A DNA stretch of 64,000 nucleotides from Knufia peltigerae (GCA_030247855.1 JAPDRN010000070.1:79485-143484); one strand, 5' to 3'; shown: positions 15,591-24,663, numbered from the stretch's first letter. A program made the numbers and translations. The notes: a model not told the origin generated them from the sequence alone.

Positions 15591-16487
15591 GTGGCATCCG
15601 GCTCGTTCACCAGTGTCAATCTCTCCCAGCTGCCAGCCCCGGCGGTCATCGAAGTGCTCGATTTCGAAGCCATGTTCGATGAGTCGCTGACGGCATTGCA
15701 GGCCCTGGACCCCACGTTCGACGCACTGCTGCCGTCGGACCCCGCCTTCAAGATCCTCGAAGTCTGCACCTACCTGCGCCTGCTCGACCGCCAGCGCGTC
15801 AACGATGCCGCGCGCGGTGTCATGCTCGCCTATGCGGTGGGCAGCGATCTGGATCAGCTGGCGGCAATCTTCGGCATCACACGCCTGGTGCTCGATCCGG
15901 GCAAGCCACAGGAAGGCATCCTTCCCCGCTACGAGAACGACGAGGACTTCCGTCGCCGCATCCAGCTCGGGCCGGAAGGCTTCAGCGTGGCAGGACCGGA
16001 AGGTGCCTATGTGTTCCATGCGCTGAGCGCGGATCCGCGCGTGCTGGACGCCAGCGCTACCAGCAGCACGCCTGGTGAAGTAGTGGTGTCGGTGCTGTCG
16101 CGTGAAGCCGACGGCACCGCCACCCAGGGCTTGCTCGACGTGGTGGAGGCGAAGCTGAGCGCGGATGACGTGCGCCCGTTGACCGATCACGTGCTGGTAA
16201 AACCGGCGACAGTCATCAAGTACGCTGTCGCCGCTACGCTGTACACCTTCGCTGGACCCGACTCGCAGGTCGTGCTGGCCGAAGCGCGCACGCGCCTGGA
16301 CCGCTACATCGTCGAATCGCATCGGCTCGGCCGCGACGTGACCCGCTCCGGGCTGTTCGCCGCGCTCCACGCTGAGGGCGTGCAGCGCGTGGTGATCGAC
16401 AGCCCCGCCGCGGACGTGGTGGTGGACCGTACCCAGGCCACGTACTGCACCGCCGTCACGCTGGCCCACGGTGGCAACGATGAGTGA
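15591..16487 (+). CDS. J: baseplate protein gpJ
   Basis: The 298-residue protein begins at a GTG (15591) directly after gpW. The family pattern is clear: VIEVLDFEAMFDESLTAL, RLLDRQRVNDAARGVMLAYA, GSDLDQLAAIFGITR, NDEDFRRRIQLGPEGFS and GPEGAYVFHALSADPRVLDA. It is the main wedge protein of P2-type baseplates. The upstream part of the open frame lies inside gpW and lacks family similarity. It overlaps gene I by eight bases. Confidence 0.85.
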   Translation: MASGSFTSVNLSQLPAPAVIEVLDFEAMFDESLTALQALDPTFDALLPSDPAFKILEVCTYLRLLDRQRVNDAARGVMLAYAVGSDLDQLAAIFGITRLVLDPGKPQEGILPRYENDEDFRRRIQLGPEGFSVAGPEGAYVFHALSADPRVLDASATSSTPGEVVVSVLSREADGTATQGLLDVVEAKLSADDVRPLTDHVLVKPATVIKYAVAATLYTFAGPDSQVVLAEARTRLDRYIVESHRLGRDVTRSGLFAALHAEGVQRVVIDSPAADVVVDRTQATYCTAVTLAHGGNDE

Positions 16488-17259
16488 GGTCACCGCGCGC
16501 CTGGTCAATGCGCGTCTGCGCGGCGCGGTTGATGGGAAGAACCAGGTATTCCGCCATCCCGGCGGCATGCTGGCAACGGTGCAGGCCGTGTATCGCACGG
16601 ATGCGCAGGGACGCCGGCGCCTGAACGATGTTTCCATCACCGGCGGCGTAGTCACCCTCGCAACCGCGCCTGCCCCTGGCGTGATCATCGACGGCGACGC
16701 ACAGGTCCGGGTGCCGGCCTCAGCCAACCTGCTGCCGCCCAATGCCACCCAGGCCGAGCGTGCATTGTCGCAGGCGATCGTTGCCCGCCCGCTGCCGGTG
16801 GATATCACCGCGCTGTGGGATGCCGATCGCTGTCCGGCCCCGTTGCTGCCCTGGCTGGCATGGGCGCTCTCGGTGGACGAATGGAAAGCGTATTGGCCCG
16901 AACCGGTCAAACGCGCCCGCGTGCGTGCGGCCATCGCCATCCAGCGTCGCAAAGGCACGGCCGGCAGCGTCCGCGACGTGGTCGCAGCGTTCGGGGGTTC
17001 AGTGCTGATCCGCGAATGGTGGCAGCTGCAACCGAAGGGACCGCCGCACACCTTCGAAGCGGTGATGACCATTGCCAACCAGGGCGGCACCTCGGCCACC
17101 GCGATGTTCGTCGACGACGTCATCGGCGAGATCACCCGCACCAAGCCGGTGCGATCGCACTTCACCTTCACCCAGGGCATGCAGGCCGACGCAGCAATCG
17201 GCGCGCTTGCAGCCGCACACGCCACGGCCTTCCGCCGCATCCAACTGATCGGAGAGTAA
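16480..17259 (+). CDS. I: tail protein gpI with N-terminal extension
   Basis: The 259-residue protein carries the gpI core from about residue 85 (LLPPNATQAERALSQAIVA, then LLPWLAWALSVDEW and RKGTAGSVRDVVAAFGG). It links the baseplate wedge to the tail fibre. An extra N-terminal domain of about 83 residues precedes it, with a beta-rich pattern (VQAVYRTDAQGRRRLNDVSI, GGVVTLATAPAPGVII). Canonical gpI starts close to the LLPP motif. The ATG at 16480 lies inside the end of gene J. Confidence 0.8.
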   Translation: MSEVTARLVNARLRGAVDGKNQVFRHPGGMLATVQAVYRTDAQGRRRLNDVSITGGVVTLATAPAPGVIIDGDAQVRVPASANLLPPNATQAERALSQAIVARPLPVDITALWDADRCPAPLLPWLAWALSVDEWKAYWPEPVKRARVRAAIAIQRRKGTAGSVRDVVAAFGGSVLIREWWQLQPKGPPHTFEAVMTIANQGGTSATAMFVDDVIGEITRTKPVRSHFTFTQGMQADAAIGALAAAHATAFRRIQLIGE

Positions 17260-17266
17260 ACCCCGC

Positions 17267-19237
17267 ATGCGCTTGAAAATCACCGACGCCGGCTTCGCCA
17301 AGCTGGTCAATCCGCCGAACACCGGCACCAATGCCGTTCTGATCACCCAGATCGGCCTGACGTCCACGGCATTCGCACCTTCGGGCGACCTGTCCGCGCT
17401 GCCAGGCGAGATCAAACGGGTCGCGACCTTCGGCGGCCAGGCCGTGGGCGATGACACGCTGCACGTGACCATCCGCGACGACAGCACCACCGCCTATTCG
17501 CTGCGCGGTTTCGGCCTGTACCTGGCCGATGGCACACTGTTCGCCACTTACGGCCAGACCGATCCGATCATGGAAAAGTCGGCTGCGTCGATGCTGCTGC
17601 TGGCCACTGATGCGCGTTTCACCGACGTGGACATCACGCAGATCCAGTTCGGCAACGCCGAGTTCATCTATCCACCGGCAACCACCGAGGTGCTGGGTGT
17701 GGTCGAGCTGGCCACCAATGCCGAAGCAGAAGACGCTGCCGACACCCAGCGCGCGGTGACTCCGCGCGGCCTGCGTGCATTCACCGACAAGCGCTTTGGT
17801 GCTGCCGCACCGACTGCACTGGCCAGGACCCTGCTGTCTGCCGCAACCACAGCCACCGCACGTACTGCGTTGGAGCTGAAGGGGGCCGCGCTGAAGGACA
17901 CCGGCCATGGCAATGGCCTGGACGCCGATACCCTGGATGGCAAGCACGCATCCGCGTTCGCCCTGGCGGGTGACTTCGCTACGGTCGGCCACAAGCATGT
18001 CATCGGCGATGTTACCGGGCTGCAGTCTGCCTTGGACGGCAAGGCATCCAAAGGCACGAACAGCTTCACCGACCAGCAGTTTGTCGGCGGAACATTTCCG
18101 CTGGTGGGCTTTGGCGCCCAGGGTGCAGAGCAATCCTTCATCGGCGGCTGGGCGAACGCGGGCCTGTGGCGGGTATGGAGCAATGATCGCGCGGCCAGCA
18201 GTGAGATCACCATCAAGCACGGCGATACCCCGCGCTGGAACGGCTCGGCGATGTGGCATGCCGGCAATTTCGCGCCGGAGTCGAAGATGGATGTGGCGGG
18301 CGGTACGTTCACCGGTGCTGTCTCCGTCAAGAACAATTCCCTACGCGTTTCAGGCTGGGGGAGCGTTGCAACCGACGGCGTTGTCTACTTTGGCTCGGGT
18401 GACAGCTATCTATTCAAGAGCGGACCTGCGTTCAGCTTCCGCAACAGCGAAGGAGCCTTCGTCGCCAACCTTAGCTCGGGCGGCTCTATCTGGACCAGTG
18501 ATAGTTTCAATCCAAGCTCAAAGGTCTCCAAAGCCGGGGACACCATGTCCGGCACGCTCAGCATCTACACCGGAGCGGTAAACAGCCAGAACGTTCCGCT
18601 GCGATTTGGCTGGAACAACAATATCCAGCGCTTTGCCTTCGCGATGGAATCCAGTGCATCGCTGTCTCTTTACGGGTACGACGCAAACGGCGGCACTCCA
18701 ACACGCAAGGCAAACATCAGCAACGACCCATATCGCACACTCGCGGTAGATGGCGGCATTTGCTCCACAGGCGGGGCTTCTGCGCTGGTGGTGCAAGATC
18801 GTCTAAATAACGGCATCGAGTATCACCTCTACTGCGCCGGGAACGCATTCCGCGTTTGGTCGTCAACCGCTCAGGGGATCGATCGTTTGACGTTGACCGA
18901 CAGCGGAGTCCTCATAACGAGCGGTGGCTACGACTTCGGCTCCTCCCGCAAACTGAAGGCTATCGACGGCCCCGTGCCCTATGGCTTGGCCGCCGTCGAG
19001 CGCATGGAACTGGCCACCGGCCACTACAAGCCCGAATACAACAGCGACGGTCGCCGACGCCTGTTCTTCGTCGCCGAGCAGCTCGCCGAACTGGTACCCG
19101 AAGCTGTCGACCTGGAAGGCGTCGAGTTCAACGGTGAACGCGTCGCCTCGATCAAGCTCGACCAGCTGCTTCCGGTAATGGCCAAGGCCATCCAGGAACT
19201 GGCCGCCGAAGTGCGTGCGCTGAAGGCGGAGCGCTGA
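17267..19237 (+). CDS. H: tail fibre gpH with C-terminal S74 chaperone domain
   Basis: The 656-residue receptor-binding fibre has a P2-H/collar-type N-terminal domain at residues 1-150 (MRLKITDAGFAKLVNP; ATTEVLGVVELATNAEAEDA). A repetitive shaft follows (LDGKHASAFAL, GHKHVIGDVTGLQSAL, WHAGNFAPESK) and then a variable region. The last 100 residues form an S74-type autoproteolytic chaperone (SSRKLKAIDGPVPYGLAAVE, LFFVAEQLAELVPEAVD). The Ser...Lys dyad fits SSRKLK. The part coded by about 18340-18930 is visibly richer in A+T than its surroundings, suggesting recent exchange. It sets the killing spectrum. Confidence 0.85.
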   Translation: MRLKITDAGFAKLVNPPNTGTNAVLITQIGLTSTAFAPSGDLSALPGEIKRVATFGGQAVGDDTLHVTIRDDSTTAYSLRGFGLYLADGTLFATYGQTDPIMEKSAASMLLLATDARFTDVDITQIQFGNAEFIYPPATTEVLGVVELATNAEAEDAADTQRAVTPRGLRAFTDKRFGAAAPTALARTLLSAATTATARTALELKGAALKDTGHGNGLDADTLDGKHASAFALAGDFATVGHKHVIGDVTGLQSALDGKASKGTNSFTDQQFVGGTFPLVGFGAQGAEQSFIGGWANAGLWRVWSNDRAASSEITIKHGDTPRWNGSAMWHAGNFAPESKMDVAGGTFTGAVSVKNNSLRVSGWGSVATDGVVYFGSGDSYLFKSGPAFSFRNSEGAFVANLSSGGSIWTSDSFNPSSKVSKAGDTMSGTLSIYTGAVNSQNVPLRFGWNNNIQRFAFAMESSASLSLYGYDANGGTPTRKANISNDPYRTLAVDGGICSTGGASALVVQDRLNNGIEYHLYCAGNAFRVWSSTAQGIDRLTLTDSGVLITSGGYDFGSSRKLKAIDGPVPYGLAAVERMELATGHYKPEYNSDGRRRLFFVAEQLAELVPEAVDLEGVEFNGERVASIKLDQLLPVMAKAIQELAAEVRALKAER

Positions 19238-19238
19238 C

Positions 19239-19898
19239 ATGGCCAGCGGATACCGATCGGCAGGCGTCGATTTCGACGACCTGTTCGATCCCTACGTGGA
19301 AGGCCCCGTCGCACAGGATTGCGGTCGGCGTGTGGGCGGCACCGACCTCAGCCGCCGCTACGCCCACATCCAGTACGGCAGCAAGCGTGCCGACGTCAGC
19401 TATCGCGTCGGCGGCATGGATGTGTCGAACCTGTGGGCGGCGCGCGGCAGCGCCAGCTATCGCCTGCCGTTCCATGGCCAGGGCTATTCGGCAAGCAACG
19501 GTGCCAAGACCAACTCGACCGGCTCGGCATCGGCATCGGTCTCGATCGACATGCTGTCCGATGGCAGCTACAGCATCCGCCGGGGCGTCGCCGGTGGTGG
19601 CAACAACAGCAACACGGTCGTTGCCTCCGGTCGTTGGCTTCCGACAGGCGCCAACGCCTCCGAGTACGACGTGCAGTTCAGTGTGAGCAACCAGGGAGCG
19701 GCGTACTTCAGCAACAGCGCACCGTCGTTTGCCTCGCTGGCATCGACGCAATCGGCAGGCGTGTCCATCAGCGTGCCAGCCAGGTCCACCAGCTTTGAAA
19801 GTGCCTCCACCAGCATCAGCGTTCACCTGCGTCGCGCCGGCGGCAACGCGCAGGTCTCCACCTTCAGCGCCAGCGTCAGCGCCTCCGGCTGGGTCTGA
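19239..19898 (+). CDS. unknown tail-associated protein downstream of the fibre
   Basis: The 219-residue protein starts one base after the fibre stop. The N-terminal third (YRSAGVDFDDLFDPYVEGP; YGSKRADVSYRVGGMDVSNL) is compact. The rest is Ser/Gly/Ala-rich beta sequence (SASASVSIDMLSDGSYSIRR; SISVHLRRAGGNAQ). It has no signal peptide or membrane helix. It stands where P2 has the fibre chaperone G but is not like G. It could be a decoration or a second tip protein. No function is recognised. Confidence 0.6.
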   Translation: MASGYRSAGVDFDDLFDPYVEGPVAQDCGRRVGGTDLSRRYAHIQYGSKRADVSYRVGGMDVSNLWAARGSASYRLPFHGQGYSASNGAKTNSTGSASASVSIDMLSDGSYSIRRGVAGGGNNSNTVVASGRWLPTGANASEYDVQFSVSNQGAAYFSNSAPSFASLASTQSAGVSISVPARSTSFESASTSISVHLRRAGGNAQVSTFSASVSASGWV

Positions 19899-20004
19899 TC
19901 GATCACCGGGCCACGGCTGCAATTATCGCCGCCGTCGCCTTTTCCGAAGATATACACGTCGCCTGCATCTGCAGGCACACCACCACACCGAGGAACCTCT
20001 CCGA

Positions 20005-21207
20005 ATGACCGAATTTCTCCATGGCGTACAGGTCGTCAACATCGACACCGGTGCCCGCTCGATCGCCGTCGCCTCCACCAGCGTGATCGGTATCGTCGGC
20101 ACCGCACCGCTGGCTGACGCCGACGCATTCCCCATCAACACTCCCGTCCTGGTGACCTCGCCGTCGCAGGCGGCCAAGCTGTCGGCCAAGACCGGCACCG
20201 AAGCCGGCACGCTGCCCGGCGCACTGGATGCGATCTTCGACCAGTCGTCGGCGGTCGTGGTCGTGATCCGCGTCGAGAACGGCGCCAACGAAAGCGCTAC
20301 CCTGGCCAACGTGCTCGGCGGCGTGAACGCGCAGACCGGCGCCTATTCCGGCGTGCATGCACTGCTGGCCGCCAAGTCCATCGTCGGCGTGAAGCCGCGC
20401 ATCCTGGTGGCACCGGGCTTCACCCACGTGCATCCGGCCGACCCGGCCAGCCCGGACACCGTGCTGGCCAACCCGGTCGTGGCCGAGCTGCTCGGCATCG
20501 CCGACAAGCTGCGCGCGATCATCATCAAGGATGGCCCGAACAGCAACGACGATGCAGCAAAGACCACCACCGCACTGACCGGCTCCAAGCGCGTTTACGT
20601 GGTCGACCCGGCCGTGCTCGTGCAGCAGGGTGAAGCGATCATCACCCGCTATGCCTCCGGTGCCGTGGCCGGTGCCATCGCCCGTAGCGACAACGAACGC
20701 GGCTGGTGGGCGTCGCCGTCCAACCAGGAGCTGTACGGCATCGTCGGTACGGCACGTGCGATCGACTTCGGCCTGTCCGATGCGACCAGCCGCGCCAACC
20801 TGCTGAACCAGGCCAACGTGGCGACCATCATCCGCGAAGGTGGCTTCCGCCTGTGGGGCAACCGCACCGCCAGCATCGATCCGAAGTGGCAGTTCCTGTG
20901 CGTGGTGCGCACCGCCGACATCATCGCCGACAGCCTGGAGGCTGCCCACCTGTGGGCCGTCGACCGCGGCATCAGCAAGACCTACGTCGATGACGTGCGC
21001 GAGGGCGTCAATGCCTTCCTGCGCGGCCTGAAGACGCAGGGCGCGATCCTCGGTGGCAACTGCTGGATCGACCCCGAACTGAACGCAGCCGACAGCGTGG
21101 CCGATGGCCGCTTCTACTGGGACTTCGACTTCACCCCGACCTACCCGGGTGAGCAGCTGACCTTCCGCATGCACATGAACAACAACTACGTCTCGGAGAT
21201 CTTCTAA
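20005..21207 (+). CDS. FI: contractile tail sheath protein gpFI
   Basis: The 400-residue sheath subunit shows the hallmarks MTEFLHGVQVVNIDTGARSI, SVIGIVGTAPLADADAFPIN, RILVAPGF, then GWWASPSNQELYGIVGTARA, NVATIIREGGFRLWGNRT and the C-terminal FDFTPTYPGEQLTF. It wraps the tube and contracts to drive it into the target envelope. AGGAA precedes the ATG at 20005; upstream sequence in the same frame is shadow. Codon use is highly biased, fitting strong expression. Tube gene FII starts two bases after its stop. Confidence 0.92.
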   Translation: MTEFLHGVQVVNIDTGARSIAVASTSVIGIVGTAPLADADAFPINTPVLVTSPSQAAKLSAKTGTEAGTLPGALDAIFDQSSAVVVVIRVENGANESATLANVLGGVNAQTGAYSGVHALLAAKSIVGVKPRILVAPGFTHVHPADPASPDTVLANPVVAELLGIADKLRAIIIKDGPNSNDDAAKTTTALTGSKRVYVVDPAVLVQQGEAIITRYASGAVAGAIARSDNERGWWASPSNQELYGIVGTARAIDFGLSDATSRANLLNQANVATIIREGGFRLWGNRTASIDPKWQFLCVVRTADIIADSLEAAHLWAVDRGISKTYVDDVREGVNAFLRGLKTQGAILGGNCWIDPELNAADSVADGRFYWDFDFTPTYPGEQLTFRMHMNNNYVSEIF

Positions 21208-21209
21208 GC

Positions 21210-21713
21210 ATGGCGCGCAAGATCCGCAAGAACTTCAACTTCTACGTCGACGGCAAGGGTTTTGCTGGCAGCGTAATGTCCTTCACCGCCCCCAAGCTGT
21301 CGCTGAAGACCGAGGACTTCCAGGCCGGCGGCATGCTCGCCCCGACGGAAATCGTGCTCGGCCACGACAAGCTGACCGCCGAGGTCACCTTCGCCTCCGA
21401 TGACGCGGAGATCATGTCCAAGTTCCACGTCATCGAGAGCAAGGAGTACGGCTTCACCGCCCGCGAGGCGCTGGAAGCCGATGATGGCTCGGTCACTTCG
21501 GTCGTGCACAACATGCGCGGCAAGGTGAAGACCCTCGACCGCGGCGAAACCAAGGTCGGTGAAAAGGGCACGGTCAAGGTCTCCCTGGCACTGAGCTACT
21601 ACAAGCTGACCCATGGCGTGCAGGTCGTGCAGGAGATCGACGTGACCAACATGATCGCCCGCCAGGGCGGCGTAGATGCGCTGGCCGGCATCCGCGGCGC
21701 CCTGGGCATCTGA
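21210..21713 (+). CDS. FII: tail tube protein gpFII
   Basis: The 167-residue tube subunit has family blocks RKNFNFYVDGKGFAGSVMSF, LKTEDFQAGGMLAPTEIVLG and LSYYKLTHGVQVVQEIDVTN, ending with a helical tail. It polymerises as hexameric rings around the tape measure. It is co-transcribed with the sheath. Confidence 0.92.
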   Translation: MARKIRKNFNFYVDGKGFAGSVMSFTAPKLSLKTEDFQAGGMLAPTEIVLGHDKLTAEVTFASDDAEIMSKFHVIESKEYGFTAREALEADDGSVTSVVHNMRGKVKTLDRGETKVGEKGTVKVSLALSYYKLTHGVQVVQEIDVTNMIARQGGVDALAGIRGALGI

Positions 21714-21737
21714 TTCCCGGCACCGCCTCGACGTACA

Positions 21738-21758
21738 CGGGGGCGCACAGCGCCCCCG
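21738..21758 (+). promoter_or_regulatory. intercistronic hairpin after the tube gene
   Basis: CGGGGGCGC-ACA-GCGCCCCCG is a perfect nine-base stem without a T-tract. It lies between the highly used FI-FII genes and gene E. It probably protects the upstream mRNA or attenuates read-through. Confidence 0.6.
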
Positions 21759-21796
21759 GATTCACTGCAACTCCATCGACATCCGGGAACACATCC

Positions 21797-22087
21797 ATGT
21801 CCAGCAAGACCAAGACCACCACCGACACCGTCATCGAACGCGACGGCTATGCCGAAATCACCCTCTCCCGCCCGCGCCAGGTCAACGGCGTGGACACCGC
21901 CGTGCTGCGCATGCGCGAACCGACCGTGGAAGACATGGAGCGCTACCAGGACGACAAGGGCACCGACGCCCAGCGCGAGGTGCGCATGATCGCCAACCTG
22001 TGCGAGATCGCACCGGATGACGTGCGCAAGATGCCGCTGCGCGACTACGCCCGCCTGCAGGCCGGCGTCGCGCTTTTTACCACCTGA
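21797..22087 (+). CDS. E: tail assembly chaperone gpE
   Basis: The 96-residue protein has the P2 E pattern: YAEITLSRPRQVNGVDTAVL, MREPTVEDMERYQ, EVRMIANLCEIAPDDVRKMP and RDYARLQAGVALF. It coats the tape measure during tail assembly. Its last codons cross the frameshift site that makes the longer E+E' product. Confidence 0.85.
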   Translation: MSSKTKTTTDTVIERDGYAEITLSRPRQVNGVDTAVLRMREPTVEDMERYQDDKGTDAQREVRMIANLCEIAPDDVRKMPLRDYARLQAGVALFTT

Positions 22088-22218
22088 CCCTGCCGCAGAT
22101 CAGGCAGGGAGCGCTCGCCCTGGCCGGCCATACCGGCTGGGGCCTGCGCGAGATCATGACGCTGCGGGTGTCGAAATTCATCTGGTGGATACAGGGATTG
22201 CCGGTACATGGCGAGTAA
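21797..22218 (+). CDS. E': gpE+E' fusion made by -1 ribosomal frameshift
   Basis: A -1 shift at GCTTTTTA (22072-22079) before the E stop joins an open frame ending at TAA 22216-22218. The added part reads from YHLTLPQIRQGALALAGHTG to FIWWIQGLPVHGE, a typical E' tail. A seven-base stem (CCCTGCC 22088-22094, GGCAGGG 22103-22109) begins nine bases after the T run, the usual stimulator spacing. The E' frame has no good start of its own. The fused product is about 139 residues and its gene overlaps the tape-measure start at 22208. Confidence 0.8.
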
Positions 22219-24661
22219 CGTTCAAACGACAACGATCACGATTGGCGGCTCGGTTTCCCGATCGTTGCAGGACGCACTGTCCTTCAGCAACGATGGCCTG
22301 AAGCGCCTCGGCGATGAAGCCGACAAGCTCGAGCGCAAGCTCAATGTCATGGGCAGATCGAGCAACCAGTTCGCCCGCATGCGTGCCGAGGCCGATGCGT
22401 TGCGCGCCTCCCAGGAAGCGTTGCAGCGGATCGAAGACAAGCGCACGGCGAATCTTGAGAAGCGCGAAAAGCTGGGCTCGGCGTTTGGCGATGCGCGCGG
22501 CATGCTCGGCAGCGCCATCACCACGCTGGCCAAACCGGTGGAGAACGCCGCCGGCTTCGCGCGCGAGAATCAGGGCATCGGCAACGCCGCCAACCTGACC
22601 CGCGCCCAGGTCGCTGCGCTGGGCCAGACCATCCTGGCCGAATCCAGCCGTACCCACCAAGGCGCGGGCGAACTGCAGCGCGCGGTCAGCCAGCTGGTCG
22701 CCGCAGGACTGGATGCGCAGACCGCGCAATCAAGCCTTGGCGCGATCGGCCGCACGACCACCGCTACCGGCGAGAGCATCGACGACGTCACGTTGGCGGC
22801 GTCGGGCCTGCAGCAGGCGCTGAAGATCAATCCGGCCGGCCTGCAATCGGCGCTTGATGTGCTGGTGGTGGCAGGCAAGAACGGTGGCCTGGGCCTGAAG
22901 GACATGGCCGGTGCACTGCCGGTGCTCGGCAACGCATTCCAGTCGCTGCAGATGCACGGCAACGCCGCCGCCGCCACCATCGGCGCTGCGCTGGATGTCG
23001 CCCGGCAAGGCGCCGGTGGTGCCGACGAAGCGGCCGGCAACATGCAGCGCTTCATGGCCAGCATCCTCTCGCCCGACCTGCAAGCACGCGCCAAGAAGAG
23101 CTTCAAGCTGGACCTGCGCAGGATCATCAGCGAAGCGCAGAGCAGCGGTGGCAATCCGTTCGACGCGGCGATGCAGGCGATCATCCAGGCCACCGCCGGT
23201 GACCAGACGAAGATCGGCAAGCTGTTCGGCGATGCACAGGCGCAGAACTTCGTGCGTCCGATGATCCAGAACTGGGATGAGTACATCCGCATCCGCGACA
23301 AGGCGCTCAACAGCTCGGCGGGCACCACCGACAGCGGCTTCGCGGCCAAGCTGCAGACCGACCCGGAAAAGATCGAAGGCGCCAGGATCGCCGTGGACAA
23401 CCTGTCCAAGGCCTTCGGTGCCGCGCTGCTACCGGCTGTGGGTGAGGCGGCGGTGAAGCTGACCGAACTGCTGAACGGCGTTGCGTCGTTCGTGCAGGAA
23501 AACCCGAAGCTGATCGCCAATACCACCCAGGTCGTAGTCGGCCTGATGGGCATGCGCACTGCGGTACTCGGCGTGCGCTATGCGTGGACGTTCCTGCAGG
23601 GCCCAATCCTGGCGGTGCAGAAGGCCTTCGAGCTGTTCCGCGGCGGCAGCCTGCTGGCGCAGATGGGGCAGTTCGGTCCGACGGCAATGCGCTTGGCATC
23701 CGGGTTCCGCGTGGTCGCGACCGCCGTCGGTGCCATCGGCGGTGGTCCGATCACCATCGCCATCGCCGCCATCACCGCCGGCGCACTGCTGGTGCGCAAG
23801 TACTGGGAGCCGATCAAGGCCTTCCTCGGTGGCGTCTGGGATGGCCTCAGCGGCGCAGGAACCGCCGCCATGGGCGAACTGATGCGCGCCGTCGAGCCGC
23901 TGCGCCCGGCATGGGAAGCGGTCGGCGGGCTGCTGGGCCAGGCATGGGACTGGCTCTCCAAAATGCTGGCTCCCGCGCAGTACACCGGCAACGAACTTTC
24001 GCGCGTAGCGGAGATCGGCTCGCTGGTGGGCACGGCCCTGCTGGCCAACTTCCGTCTGGTCATCCAGGTGATAGGTGGCGTGGTTCAGACCATCGCCTGG
24101 CTGGGTGACATGCTGGGTATCGCCGCCGGCTGGATCACCGTCACGTTGGGCGGTGCCTGGGACGCGATCATGGCATCGGCAGGTGCGGCCATCGACTGGA
24201 TCATGGGCAAGCTGCAGCCGTTGCTCGATGGCATCAGTTGGGTGTCGGAGAAGGTGGGAGGTGGTCTGGGCTTTCTCAAGGACAAGGCCGTTGAAGGTGC
24301 CGGCATCGCCATGGACCGCGCAAACATGGGCAAGGCGGTCTACGGCTCCATGACAGCCAACGGGGGTGGTGGCATCGGTGACATGGCGCGTGTTGCATAT
24401 GCGGTCGGCACCAATGACAACGACGGTCTCAAGCGCCGCATGGCAGACCTGGGAGGCGCGCAGCAGGGACGCCAGGCACCGCCGATGCCCTCCTCTGCCA
24501 CCGCACGCACCCCCACCACCGTGCAGCAGCAACAGACCAACAACATCACCATACACCAGCAACCGGGTGAATCCAGCGAGGCGCTGGCACGGCGTACCGC
24601 CAACGCGCTGCAGCACCAGCAGGCCGTGCAGGCCCGCGCCACCCTGGGAGACAGGAACTAA
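22208..24661 (+). CDS. T: tail tape measure protein gpT
   Basis: The 817-residue protein is mostly helical. Its N-terminal coiled coil is at about residues 20-75 (LGDEADKLERKLNVMGRSSN; LRASQEALQRIEDKRTANLE). The TMP_2 core includes FARENQGIGNAANLTRAQV and HQGAGELQRAVSQLVAAGLD. Hydrophobic helices lie at about 505-525 (GAIGGGPITIAIAAITAGAL) and 615-650. Its length sets tail length. The Gln-rich C-terminus (VQQQQTNNITIHQQPGES) is typical. It has no frameshift. Confidence 0.88.
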   Translation: MASNVQTTTITIGGSVSRSLQDALSFSNDGLKRLGDEADKLERKLNVMGRSSNQFARMRAEADALRASQEALQRIEDKRTANLEKREKLGSAFGDARGMLGSAITTLAKPVENAAGFARENQGIGNAANLTRAQVAALGQTILAESSRTHQGAGELQRAVSQLVAAGLDAQTAQSSLGAIGRTTTATGESIDDVTLAASGLQQALKINPAGLQSALDVLVVAGKNGGLGLKDMAGALPVLGNAFQSLQMHGNAAAATIGAALDVARQGAGGADEAAGNMQRFMASILSPDLQARAKKSFKLDLRRIISEAQSSGGNPFDAAMQAIIQATAGDQTKIGKLFGDAQAQNFVRPMIQNWDEYIRIRDKALNSSAGTTDSGFAAKLQTDPEKIEGARIAVDNLSKAFGAALLPAVGEAAVKLTELLNGVASFVQENPKLIANTTQVVVGLMGMRTAVLGVRYAWTFLQGPILAVQKAFELFRGGSLLAQMGQFGPTAMRLASGFRVVATAVGAIGGGPITIAIAAITAGALLVRKYWEPIKAFLGGVWDGLSGAGTAAMGELMRAVEPLRPAWEAVGGLLGQAWDWLSKMLAPAQYTGNELSRVAEIGSLVGTALLANFRLVIQVIGGVVQTIAWLGDMLGIAAGWITVTLGGAWDAIMASAGAAIDWIMGKLQPLLDGISWVSEKVGGGLGFLKDKAVEGAGIAMDRANMGKAVYGSMTANGGGGIGDMARVAYAVGTNDNDGLKRRMADLGGAQQGRQAPPMPSSATARTPTTVQQQQTNNITIHQQPGESSEALARRTANALQHQQAVQARATLGDRN

Positions 24662-24663
24662 GC

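Noticed and set aside
15585..17240. Long minus-strand frame opposite J and I
   Set aside because: It lies antisense to strongly supported baseplate genes and has the low-complexity look of GC-rich shadow ORFs.
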